Source: an uncultured Acetobacteraceae bacterium
GTDB lineage: Bacteria > Pseudomonadota > Alphaproteobacteria > Acetobacterales > Acetobacteraceae
DNA: 64,000 nt
Reading direction: 5' to 3'
NCBI GenBank assembly: GCA_903924985.1
Contig: CAIYDT010000117.1
Coordinates: 1 to 64,000 of the forward strand
Each line of letters opens with the position of its first letter. The stretch's first letter is position 1. The notes beneath the pieces are model-generated. The model made no database searches. It was not told the DNA's origin and saw nothing but the letters and a program-made list of their open reading frames with translations. The position numbers and the translations under genes are program-made. This document shows, in pieces, positions 37,374 through 46,524 of the stretch.

Positions 37374-37480
37374 TGTCCCGCTCCCGTTATTCGCCAGGGG
37401 CGCAAAGTGCCGCCGGGTTGGCGCTGGCGCAAGCGGGGCTGTTGTGATCGTCTGCGCGCCGTCATTCGAAGGAGTCGCGC

Positions 37481-38410
37481 ATGCCCCAGGTCGCCGTCAT
37501 CGGAGCCGGTCTTATCGGCCGAGCCTGGTCCATCGTTTTCGCTCGGGCGGGGTTCGACGTGGCGTTGTGGGACAAGTTCCCCCAGGCCGTGCCGGCCGCG
37601 CTGGATTTCATCGCCGAGCGCCTGCCGGAGCTGAAGGAACATGGATTGCTAAAGGACGATCCCGCAACGGTCATGGCCCGCATCCGGCCTGTGGAGGCGC
37701 TGGCCGACGCGCTACGGGACGCCGAATACGTGCAGGAAAATGGGCCGGAGCGCGTACCCGAGAAGATCGCCCTGTTCGCCGAACTGGACACATTGGCTCG
37801 GCCTGATGCGGTGCTCGCCAGCTCCACCAGCGGCATTCCCGCCAGCGCCTTTACCGAAGGATTGGCCGGCCGCGCCCGCTGCCTGGTCGCGCACCCGGTG
37901 AATCCGCCCTATCTGATCCCGCTGGTGGAAATCTGCCCCGCGCCCTGGACCGACGAGGCCACCGTCGCCCGCACGCGGGAGATCATGACCCTCGCTGGCC
38001 AGGTGCCCGCCACGGTGAAGAAGGAAATGGACGGGTTCGCGTTGAACCGCCTGCAAGGGGCACTGCTGGCCGAGGCATTCCGGCTGGTCGCGGATGACGT
38101 CATCTCCCCCGTCGATCTCGACGCGCTGGTGAAGCACGGCCTCGGCCTGCGGTGGAGCTTTATGGGACCGTTGGAGACCATCGACCTGAACGCCCCCGGC
38201 GGTCTGGCGGATTACTGCGACCGGTATGGCCCACTCTACGCGAAGATGCAGGAGCAGATGACCCCGCTTGAATGGACGCCCGACCTCGTCGGCAAATTAC
38301 ATGACGCTCGGCGGGCGGAGCTGCCGGCGAACATGCAGCCGGTGCGGCAGGAGTGGCGCGACCGGCGGCTGATGGCGCTGCTGGCCCATAAACTCGGATT
38401 TCCCGGATAA
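37481..38410 (+). CDS. 3-hydroxyacyl-CoA dehydrogenase family protein (lambda-crystallin-like)
   Basis: VAVIGAGLIGRAWSIVFARAGFDVALWD; VNPPYLIPLVEICPAPWTDE. Confidence 0.92.
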   Translation: MPQVAVIGAGLIGRAWSIVFARAGFDVALWDKFPQAVPAALDFIAERLPELKEHGLLKDDPATVMARIRPVEALADALRDAEYVQENGPERVPEKIALFAELDTLARPDAVLASSTSGIPASAFTEGLAGRARCLVAHPVNPPYLIPLVEICPAPWTDEATVARTREIMTLAGQVPATVKKEMDGFALNRLQGALLAEAFRLVADDVISPVDLDALVKHGLGLRWSFMGPLETIDLNAPGGLADYCDRYGPLYAKMQEQMTPLEWTPDLVGKLHDARRAELPANMQPVRQEWRDRRLMALLAHKLGFPG

Positions 38411-38615
38411 GACCGGATTGCTGGCGTCCGGGAACTGGACGACGCGCTCGGTCTTTCCGATCTGGCCGGTGCGTCGCTGTCGGAATACCGGCGTATCCGA
38501 TCGATCCACGACCGCACATTGCCCCAGGGTGCACGGCGGCATAGTGTCGATTCATCGACGTTCCGGCTCTGCCGCGATCCCCGCCGCGATCCCGTTCCTC
38601 GATCGGAGTTTCGAC

Positions 38616-39554
38616 ATGGCGCCAACGATCAAACGCGGCGATCGCGGCATTGCCGTCCGGGAATTGCAAGGTTTGCTGAACACGCGCAGCGGCGGATTGC
38701 ACCTGGTTCCCGACGGCCATTTCGGCCAACGGACCGAGGACGCCGCCCGAGCCTTCCAACGCTACGCGAAATTGACCCCGGACGGGATCGTGGGACAGCG
38801 GACCTGGGCCGCGCTGCATCGGGACGAGCATGCGCCTCCGCCGATATGCATGTGGTTCGATCCCGTCGACACCGGGCTGGTCGATCGGTTTTTCCGCGAT
38901 CTCGGGCGACCACCGCCTCCGGCCCCGGCAGCGCCGACCACGACGCCGCCGACCGCAAAACCACCCATCGCAAAACTAAGCGACCAACGGAATTACCGGC
39001 GCCTCCTCTTTCCCGACTACCGCGGCCAAGGCTATATCATCAACGACTTCCTGCGCTTTAAGGACTACGCGATCCGTCTGCTCCCCAGCACCGAAATCCG
39101 TGGACCGAACGACGACATCCAGGGCTTCAAGAACGAATGTGCCCAATTCGTCCAATATTTCGGGGTGCCCAGCACTACGTCCTGGCACCGCGGCCCGCGG
39201 GTTTGCGATTTCAAGCCCGGCGAATTGCCGCAAGGGACGGTCGTCTCGACGTTACGTGACGGCAAGTACTACAGCGACTACTCCGGGCGGTCCCATGTTG
39301 GGATCTATCTGAACCACGACGATTACGCGACGTATTTAGCCGGGAAGAATCGCGCCGCGGCTGTCACTCTGTTCGATCAATGGAACGGTACGCGCATCGG
39401 CCCACACAAAAAATTGTATGCGGTCGACGCGGACCAAGAAGGGAGCGTTCTCAAGAACGGGCGGACCTGGGAGGATAAAGGCAAACAGCGCACGCGGCGT
39501 GTGAACTGGGTCGCCGACGGCGAGGAGTATTACGTGTTGTTGACGGACCAATAG
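38616..39554 (+). CDS. Peptidoglycan-binding domain + BPSL0067-like (NlpC/CHAP-like) amidase
   Basis: IKRGDRGIAVRELQGLLN..PDGHFGQRTEDAARAFQ..DGIVGQRTWAAL (PG_binding_1); NECAQFVQYF (Cys) ... GRSHVGIYLNHDDY (His) ... LFDQWNGTRIG; no signal peptide. Confidence 0.75.
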   Translation: MAPTIKRGDRGIAVRELQGLLNTRSGGLHLVPDGHFGQRTEDAARAFQRYAKLTPDGIVGQRTWAALHRDEHAPPPICMWFDPVDTGLVDRFFRDLGRPPPPAPAAPTTTPPTAKPPIAKLSDQRNYRRLLFPDYRGQGYIINDFLRFKDYAIRLLPSTEIRGPNDDIQGFKNECAQFVQYFGVPSTTSWHRGPRVCDFKPGELPQGTVVSTLRDGKYYSDYSGRSHVGIYLNHDDYATYLAGKNRAAAVTLFDQWNGTRIGPHKKLYAVDADQEGSVLKNGRTWEDKGKQRTRRVNWVADGEEYYVLLTDQ

Positions 39555-39555
39555 C

Positions 39556-40059
39556 ATGCGCGCCGGACGCGCGGCGGCGGCGCTGTTTTTCTGGTTGGGT
39601 TCGGGCGCGGCCTGGGCCCAGGCCGATCGGCTGATCGCCGCGTGCCCGCCTTTCGCGTCCGAGCGGACCGCCATCCCACCCGGTGCGCGCATCGTCGGGC
39701 GCTTGCCCGCGCGGGATCTGCCGCTGTGGGACGCGACCGTGTCCCTAGGCACGCCTGAGGACGTCGGCACCGACCGGGTTTTGGCCGAACAAGAACGGGA
39801 TGACGAAACCTGGTCCGCCGCGGGTGCGGCGACCTATGTCTGGGACGTCCGGCCTGGGCCGCTACCGCTCATGCTGGCGTGCCGCTACGGCGCGACCTCC
39901 GCTGACAGCCTGGGCGTATCGGACGCCGCGCCGCTGCTGCTGATCCCGCTCCCGTTCGCGATGCGGGGCGAATGCGCGGTCGTCCATCAAGCACCGAGCG
40001 CCGATCGGCGAGCGCACCCGCTGAGGGAAGCCGTTTGCCGTGCGGTTCCGGGGCCGTAG
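39556..40059 (+). CDS. Exported STY0301-like protein, candidate immunity/partner protein
   Basis: Signal peptide MRAGRAAAALFFWLGSGAAWAQA; Cys-containing LIAACPPF..LMLACRYGAT..RGECAVV pattern; 1 bp after amidase stop. Confidence 0.6.
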   Translation: MRAGRAAAALFFWLGSGAAWAQADRLIAACPPFASERTAIPPGARIVGRLPARDLPLWDATVSLGTPEDVGTDRVLAEQERDDETWSAAGAATYVWDVRPGPLPLMLACRYGATSADSLGVSDAAPLLLIPLPFAMRGECAVVHQAPSADRRAHPLREAVCRAVPGP

Positions 40060-40247
40060 GCTCGGCCTCTGCGGCGGCGTGGGTTGTGCCCCCCGGCGTC
40101 GAACTCAAGTTACAGCCTGTAAACGGCGTCAGCATCGGTTGAATCGCTTCGGCATGTTCGGAGCCACATGTCATGTCCGCGGGTCATGCGTCATTAGATC
40201 GTTGATTTCGGCTGAAAATTGCATAGCCGGGACAAAGCAAGCCAGCC

Positions 40248-41306
40248 TCACACCTGATCGAAGTCCACCACCACCCGTTCGGTGACCGGCCGGGACTGGC
40301 AGGTCAGCACAAAGCCGGCGGCCAACTCCCAAGGCTCAAGGGAATAGTTCACCGCCATCTCCACTTTTCCTTCCACCACCTTGGCGCGGCAGGTGCAGCA
40401 CATGCCGCCCTTGCAGGAAAACGGCAGGTTGCGCCCGGCTCTGAGGGCGGCGTCGATGATCGCCTCCCCTTCCGCGACGGGAATTTCCACGCGAGAGCCT
40501 TCGTGGATAATGGTCGCGATGGCGGCGGGCTTGGCCCCCGCGGCAATCGCGACCGGCCGCGGCCGCCCGTCCACCGAGGGTGTGAAACGCTCCACATGCA
40601 CATGCGGGATGCCGATTTCGGTCAGCACGGCGGGCAGGCCCTCGATCATCGGCTGCGGGCCGCAGACGAAGGCGTGATCCACCGGGGGCAGCATCGCTGC
40701 CAGACGCCGCACCTTGTCGGCGTCCAGGTGGCCGTTCAGCATGGGGATGTCCTGTTCCTCCCGCGACAGCACGTGGAACACGGACAGGCGGGACAGATAC
40801 CGGTCCTTCAGATCCTCGATTTCAGAGCGGAACATGATGCTGTCGGTGGACCGGTTGCCGTTGAACAGGAAGAAGCGGCTGCCGGGCTCCCCCGCCAGCA
40901 GCGCCTTCATCAGCGACAGCACGGGGGTGATGCCCGATCCGGCGGCGAACGCCGCGAAGCAACGACCGGCCTCCGCGTCGGGCGTCAGGCCGAACCGCCC
41001 CTCCGGGGTCATCACCGATAGGGTATCTCCCACCCGCGGCACGGCATTGGCCCAGGTGGAGAATACCCCTCCCTCGACCCGCTTGATCGCCACCTGCAAC
41101 CCCGGCTCATCCGGGGCGGAGCACAGGGAGTAGCTGCGCCGCATATCCTGCCCATCGATCTCGGCGCGTAGCGTCAGGTACTGGCCCGGTGTGAAGCGGT
41201 AGGCCGGCTTCAACGCATCCGGCACCTCGAACGTCAGCACCACCGCGTCCGCTGTGTCATGGCGCAGGGCAGTGACGCGCAGCGTGTGGAACCGGGGGCG
41301 GGCCAT
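40248..41306 (-). CDS. PaaE-like ferredoxin-NADP reductase/2Fe-2S protein
   Basis: RRSYSLCS, GSGITPVLSLMKALL, CGPQPMIEG, CKGGMCCTCRAKVVEGKVEMAVNYSLEPWELAAGFVLTCQSRP. Confidence 0.88.
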   Translation of the reverse strand: MARPRFHTLRVTALRHDTADAVVLTFEVPDALKPAYRFTPGQYLTLRAEIDGQDMRRSYSLCSAPDEPGLQVAIKRVEGGVFSTWANAVPRVGDTLSVMTPEGRFGLTPDAEAGRCFAAFAAGSGITPVLSLMKALLAGEPGSRFFLFNGNRSTDSIMFRSEIEDLKDRYLSRLSVFHVLSREEQDIPMLNGHLDADKVRRLAAMLPPVDHAFVCGPQPMIEGLPAVLTEIGIPHVHVERFTPSVDGRPRPVAIAAGAKPAAIATIIHEGSRVEIPVAEGEAIIDAALRAGRNLPFSCKGGMCCTCRAKVVEGKVEMAVNYSLEPWELAAGFVLTCQSRPVTERVVVDFDQV

Positions 41307-41314
41307 GCCGGCGA

Positions 41315-41998
41315 TCAGGCCGTCTTCGCCGACCGTCCCAAGCCGCCGTACAAATCCAGCACCCGTTCGAACCAATCCGAGATCGGTCCTTCTGGATCGA
41401 TCACCGGAAATGTACTCGTGCACCGCGGCCACATCAGCGTCCCCGCCACGATATGATCCGCGTAACTCGGCGCCGCACCGCCCAGCCACGGCCGCCCCTG
41501 TAACGCCACACGCAGCGGGGTCAACGACGCGCGGAACGCCGCCACCCGCTGCTCGCGCCCGGCCTGCACCTCTTCCAGCGTCTTGCCGAATCGGGCTTCG
41601 CGGCTGGAGCGGAAATATTCCTTATCCTTCTCCGCAACCACATCCAGCAGATCGCGCACGATCAGTGTCGCGATCCCCGGCACCATCACCGAATCCGCCC
41701 AGGCGTTGATGAAGCGCGCATGCGCCTGCCCGGCGGCGCCGCCGAACAGCGTCGGTGTCGGTGCGGACGCTTCGAGGTGCACGGCGATCGCCCAGCTATC
41801 GGATACCACGGTGTTTCCGTCCTGGATCACCGGCACCCGCTCCTGCCCCGAGAACGCAATCGCGCTCTTGTCCGTGAAGCGCCAGGGAACCGCGTCCACC
41901 GACATGCCGTTGTGCGCCAGCGCGAATTTGGTGCGCCAGCAGTAGGGGCTGAAGCGCAGGTCGGGATCGGCCCCGGCCAAGTCGTACAGCGTGATCAT
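41315..41998 (-). CDS. Glutathione S-transferase family protein
   Basis: LYDLAGADPDLRFSPYCWRTKFALAHNG..RVPVIQDGNTVVSDSWAIAVHLE. Confidence 0.9.
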   Translation of the reverse strand: MITLYDLAGADPDLRFSPYCWRTKFALAHNGMSVDAVPWRFTDKSAIAFSGQERVPVIQDGNTVVSDSWAIAVHLEASAPTPTLFGGAAGQAHARFINAWADSVMVPGIATLIVRDLLDVVAEKDKEYFRSSREARFGKTLEEVQAGREQRVAAFRASLTPLRVALQGRPWLGGAAPSYADHIVAGTLMWPRCTSTFPVIDPEGPISDWFERVLDLYGGLGRSAKTA

Positions 41999-42720
41999 CA
42001 GGCCCTCGCGATTCCCAGGAAATCTTCGGCTTTCAGGCTGGCGCCGCCCACCAGCGCGCCGCCGACATGCGGCACCGCCAGCAGCGACGCGGCGTTCGAC
42101 GGCCGGACGGAGCCGCCGTACAGGATGAGGGTCTCCTCCCCGGCCGCCCCAAACCGGCGCACCAGTTCCTGTCGGATGAACAAATGCATGGCAGCGACAT
42201 CGGCCTCTGTCGCGGTGCGGCCGGTGCCGATCGCCCAGACCGGTTCGTATGCGACAACGCCCGCGAAGCCATCCGGCAAGCTGCCCGTCAGTTGCCCGCC
42301 CACAACCGAGGACTCCCGCCCCGCCTGCCGTTCGGCATCGGTCTCCCCCACGCACACGATGGGTGTCAGCCCCGCCGCCACCGCCGCCAGGGTTTTGGCG
42401 CGCACCAGCGCGTCACTTTCCCCGTGGTTCTGGCGCCGTTCGGAGTGGCCGAGGATCACGAATCTGGCCCCGGCATCCCGCAGCATGGCCGCCGAAATAT
42501 CGCCGGTATGCGCGCCATGGGTTTCGGTGTGGCAGTCCTGCCCGCCCACCGCGACCGGGGATCCTGCCAGAATGCGCACCACGGCCGCGATTTGAGTCGC
42601 GGGGGGGCACACCAGCAGGTCGCGGGTCAGCGCACCGGCGTCCAGCAGGGGGGTAGCGATCGCCGCGGCCTCCGCCGTCAGGCCATGCATCTTCCAGTTA
42701 CCCGCGATCAGTTGGCGCAT
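41998..42720 (-). CDS. tpiA: Triosephosphate isomerase
   Basis: [39 protein letters not shown]. Confidence 0.97.
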   Translation of the reverse strand: MRQLIAGNWKMHGLTAEAAAIATPLLDAGALTRDLLVCPPATQIAAVVRILAGSPVAVGGQDCHTETHGAHTGDISAAMLRDAGARFVILGHSERRQNHGESDALVRAKTLAAVAAGLTPIVCVGETDAERQAGRESSVVGGQLTGSLPDGFAGVVAYEPVWAIGTGRTATEADVAAMHLFIRQELVRRFGAAGEETLILYGGSVRPSNAASLLAVPHVGGALVGGASLKAEDFLGIARA

Positions 42721-42736
42721 GGCGTGTTCCTCCTAG

Positions 42737-42756
42737 GCAAACCTCTCGAGGTTTGC
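42737..42756. repeat. Perfect hairpin GCAAACCT-CTCG-AGGTTTGC
   Basis: 8-bp stem, 4-nt loop; further GGTTTGCGC/GAGGTTTA copies within next 45 bp. Confidence 0.65.
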
Positions 42757-42940
42757 GCTCAAACAAAAACCTAAGCTGGTTTGCGCCCGCACGAGGTTTA
42801 CGATCCCATCTGTGTCCTGACCCGCGCAAGCCTGCTTAGGCCCCTCCCCTACCAGAACTCCGCCCCGGCTGGCAAAGCGCCCCTTGCCCATCTATATGCT
42901 GCCGGCTCCGCCATTGAGGCCGCCAAATGGAATCAACTGT

Positions 42941-44848
42941 ATGATCACCGCCTTCCGCCGCGCTTTGGATACCTGGTACGTCAAGGCGTTCTTCGTCATC
43001 ATGGTGGGGGCGTTCATCTTCTGGGGCATCGGCGACGTCGTGCGCTTGGTGGGCACCTCCACCTGGGTGGTGAAGGTCAGCGGCCAAACCATTGAGGCGC
43101 AGGCATTTCAGGCGGAGTACCAACGCGCGCTGTCGGCCGCGACGCAACAACTGCCACCAGGGCAGGAAGCCACGCCGGACCTCAAACGCAAGGTCGGCGA
43201 GTCCGCGATGGAGCGCATCGTCGGCGAAGCGGCCATGAGCGGAATTTTGCGGGACATGCGCCTGGTCAGCCCCGATTCCACCGTCGCCGCCTACGTGCGC
43301 GGCATGCCGGTGTTCAAGGACAACACCGGGCAATTCAGCAAACCTCTGTTCGACGCGGCGCTGCGCAACAACGGGCTGACGGAGCAGCGGTTCCTGCAAT
43401 CGGTGCGCATCGACCTCACACAGCGGCAATTGCTGGGCGCGGTGACGGCCGGCGTGCTCGCGCCGCAGGCCGAGGCGATGCCGGTGTACGCCGCCATCTA
43501 CGAAAAGCGCGCTGCCGATATGGTGGCGTTCTTGTTCAACCGAGCGCCCGCGGTGCCGCCGGCGGATGAAGCGACGCTGCGGCGGTTCTACGACAATCAC
43601 CCCGACATTTACGCCACCCCGGAATACCGGCGGATCAAGGCCGTGATCCTGTCGCCGAAATCCCTGGCGAACGAGATCGCGATCACCGACGACGACCTGC
43701 ACGCTGCGTATGAACGGGCCAAGATCACCTACATCACCCCGGAAAAACGTTCCGCTCAGGTGATTTCGGTCGGCGATGAGGCGAAGGCCAAGGCGCTGCA
43801 AGCAACCTGGCAGGGCAACGCCGACTGGGCCGCGATGCAGGAAGCCGCCAAAACCGCGGACGCCGCCGCCGTGGCACTGGACGATTCGACACAGGAGCAG
43901 TTTCCCGATTCCGATCTGGCGAAAGCCGTGTTCGCCGCCCAGGAAAACGCCGTGACCGGACCGGTCAAAGGCGCGCTCGGCTGGTACCTGGTGAAAGTCA
44001 CCCATGTCGCGGCCGGGAGCGAGAAAACCTTCGACGCGATCAAGAATGAGCTGAAGGACCGGGTGCTGGCGGAAAAGGCCACCGACATCATCTACACGCG
44101 CGCCAACACGCTGGACAATCTGCTGGGCAATGGCACGTCTCTGGACGATCTGCCGGGCGACCTCGGCCTGATCGCGCTCGCCGGCACGCTTGACGCGGAA
44201 GGCAAGACGCCAGAAGGCGAGCCGGCCCCGCTACCCGATCCCGCCGAACTGCGAACCGCGATTATCGCCACCGCCTTCCAACTGCGCCCCGGCGATCCGT
44301 TGCGCCTGACAGAGGCCAAGACACCCAGCGGCCCCGCCTATTTCGCGCTGACGATCGAGGAGATCACCCCGCCCAGCGTCAAACCCTTCGACGCGGTAAA
44401 GGACCGGGTCAGCGGAGATTGGACCTTCGAGCAACAGCACCACGCCCAGAACGAGGCCGCCGCCGCGATGCTGGCCGCCATCCAGGGTGGCCGCAATTTC
44501 GCCGATGCCGCGACCATCGCCGGCGTGATACCGCGTCTGACACCGTTGGTTTCCCGCGGGGAGGGCGTGGCGGGCATGCCGCCGGAGCTGCACCAAATGC
44601 TGTTCGGGCTGAAAAAGGGCGAACCCACCATGGTCGAGACAGCGGAAGGCTTCATCGTCGCCATCCCGGCGGAGATCGTCGTACCCGATCCGAACACCGA
44701 CAAAGCCGGCTACGACAAGATGCGCACCGACCTGTCGCGCAACATCGCGTCCGATTATGCCAGCGTGTTCCAGGAAGCCGTGCGCCTGCGCGCCAACCGG
44801 CGTATAAACCAGGCGAATTTCGACCAGATCGTGCAACCCCAGCAGTAA
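42941..44848 (+). CDS. ppiD: Peptidylprolyl isomerase PpiD/SurA-N type
   Basis: MITAFRRALDTWYVKAFFVIMVGAFIFWGIGDVV N-terminal anchor; upstream of trpE and next to tpiA. Confidence 0.88.
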   Translation: MITAFRRALDTWYVKAFFVIMVGAFIFWGIGDVVRLVGTSTWVVKVSGQTIEAQAFQAEYQRALSAATQQLPPGQEATPDLKRKVGESAMERIVGEAAMSGILRDMRLVSPDSTVAAYVRGMPVFKDNTGQFSKPLFDAALRNNGLTEQRFLQSVRIDLTQRQLLGAVTAGVLAPQAEAMPVYAAIYEKRAADMVAFLFNRAPAVPPADEATLRRFYDNHPDIYATPEYRRIKAVILSPKSLANEIAITDDDLHAAYERAKITYITPEKRSAQVISVGDEAKAKALQATWQGNADWAAMQEAAKTADAAAVALDDSTQEQFPDSDLAKAVFAAQENAVTGPVKGALGWYLVKVTHVAAGSEKTFDAIKNELKDRVLAEKATDIIYTRANTLDNLLGNGTSLDDLPGDLGLIALAGTLDAEGKTPEGEPAPLPDPAELRTAIIATAFQLRPGDPLRLTEAKTPSGPAYFALTIEEITPPSVKPFDAVKDRVSGDWTFEQQHHAQNEAAAAMLAAIQGGRNFADAATIAGVIPRLTPLVSRGEGVAGMPPELHQMLFGLKKGEPTMVETAEGFIVAIPAEIVVPDPNTDKAGYDKMRTDLSRNIASDYASVFQEAVRLRANRRINQANFDQIVQPQQ

Positions 44849-44859
44849 CAGAGACCCCG

Positions 44860-46392
44860 ATGAACGTGTCCGTCCCACCCGGTTTTGCCGCCTTCCGCTC
44901 CGCTTACGAGGACGGGCGCGGCTGCCTGGTGTGGCGCAAAGGCGTGTCGGACCTGGATACTCCGGTTGCCGCGTTCCTGAAGCTGGCGCATGGCCAACCG
45001 AATTCTTTTCTGTTGGAAAGCGTGGAGGGCGGGGCGAAACGCGGCCGCTACTCCATCATCGGCATGGCGCCAGATTTGATCTGGAAGTGCCAGGACGGCA
45101 AGGCGTCGGTCAACCGGCATGCGCTGTCGGCACCGCACGCCTTTCTGCCCGACCCGCGCCCGGCGCTGGAAAGCCTGCGCGCGCTGATCAATGAGGTGCG
45201 GCTGGACGTACCCGCCAATCTGCCGCCGATGTCGGGCGGGCTGGTCGGTTACCTCGGCTACGACATGGTCCGGCTGATGGAAAAGCTGCCGGAGAAGAAC
45301 AAGGACACGCTTGGCGTGCCGGAGGGCGTGATGGTGCGCCCGACGTTGTTCGCGATCTTCGACAACGTGAACGACGAGCTTTCCCTGGTGTCCCCGGTCT
45401 ACCCTCAGCCCGAGGTCTCCGCGGCCGAGGCATGGTCCCAGGCGCAGGCGCGTCTGGCCGAGGCAGCGGACGCGCTGGACCGGCCGATGCCGCGCCAGCC
45501 TCCCCCGGTGATGCTGCCCGACCCGCCGACCCCGGCGTCAAATTTCACCAAAGAAGGCTTCATCGACGCAATTGCCCGGTGCAAGGAATACGTCGCGGCG
45601 GGCGACGCGTTTCAGATCGTCATCAGCCAGCGGTTTTCCGTGCCATTCACGCTACCGCCGTTCGCGCTGTACCGCGCGCTGCGGCGGATCAATCCGGCGC
45701 CGTTCCTGTTCTTCCTCGATTTCGGGGGGTTCGCGATCGTGGGTTCCTCACCGGAGGTTCTGGTGCGGTTGCGCGACGGTGTCGTTACCATCCGGCCGCT
45801 GGCGGGGACGCGGCGGCGCGGGGTCACGCATGACGAAGACATGGCGCTGGAAGCCGAATTGCTGGCCGATCCGAAGGAGCGGGCAGAGCACCTGATGCTG
45901 TTAGACCTCGGGCGTAACGACGTAGGCCGGGTCTCGGCCGTGGGCAGCGTCAAGGTGACCGAGAGCTTCATCATCGAGCGATTCAGCCATGTGATGCACA
46001 TTTCGTCGAACGTCGAAGGCAAACTGCGCGACGGGCTGGACGCCCTGGACGCCCTGGCGGGCGGTTTCCCCGCCGGCACCCTGTCCGGCGCGCCCAAGGT
46101 GCGGGCGATGGAAATCATCGAGGAACTGGAACCCGACCGCCGCGGCATCTACGCCGGCTGCATCGGCTACTTCGCCGCCAACGGAACGATGGATACCTGC
46201 ATCGGCCTGCGCACCGCCATGGTGAAGGACGGCACGATGTACGTGCAGGCCGGCGCGGGAATCGTCGCGGAGTCCGTGGCCGAGGCGGAGTACGAGGAGT
46301 GCCACCAGAAGGCCCGTGCTTTGGTGCGCGCGGCGGAAGAAGCGGTGCGGTTCGCGGCGGGGAAGTCGGGGGGGAACAGCGGGGCCGGGTAA
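44860..46392 (+). CDS. trpE: Anthranilate synthase component I
   Basis: LESVEGGAKRGRYSIIG; IRPLAGTRRRG; LDLGRNDVGRVS; GTLSGAPKVRAMEIIEELEP. Confidence 0.97.
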   Translation: MNVSVPPGFAAFRSAYEDGRGCLVWRKGVSDLDTPVAAFLKLAHGQPNSFLLESVEGGAKRGRYSIIGMAPDLIWKCQDGKASVNRHALSAPHAFLPDPRPALESLRALINEVRLDVPANLPPMSGGLVGYLGYDMVRLMEKLPEKNKDTLGVPEGVMVRPTLFAIFDNVNDELSLVSPVYPQPEVSAAEAWSQAQARLAEAADALDRPMPRQPPPVMLPDPPTPASNFTKEGFIDAIARCKEYVAAGDAFQIVISQRFSVPFTLPPFALYRALRRINPAPFLFFLDFGGFAIVGSSPEVLVRLRDGVVTIRPLAGTRRRGVTHDEDMALEAELLADPKERAEHLMLLDLGRNDVGRVSAVGSVKVTESFIIERFSHVMHISSNVEGKLRDGLDALDALAGGFPAGTLSGAPKVRAMEIIEELEPDRRGIYAGCIGYFAANGTMDTCIGLRTAMVKDGTMYVQAGAGIVAESVAEAEYEECHQKARALVRAAEEAVRFAAGKSGGNSGAG

Positions 46393-46524
46393 GCAGGCGT
46401 ATGCTGGGAGCAAAATCGCAATCTTGCCTTAGGGTCGTGGATATCCAGATATCCGCGTGACCCCGGCGTTTGACGCCGCCCCGAAACCCCGCACCCTCCC
46501 AACCAACAACAAAGCAGGGCGCCC

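Noticed and set aside
41998-46392. tpiA/ppiD/trpE neighbourhood
   Set aside because: Common gene order in Alphaproteobacteria; nothing unusual apart from the intergenic hairpin.
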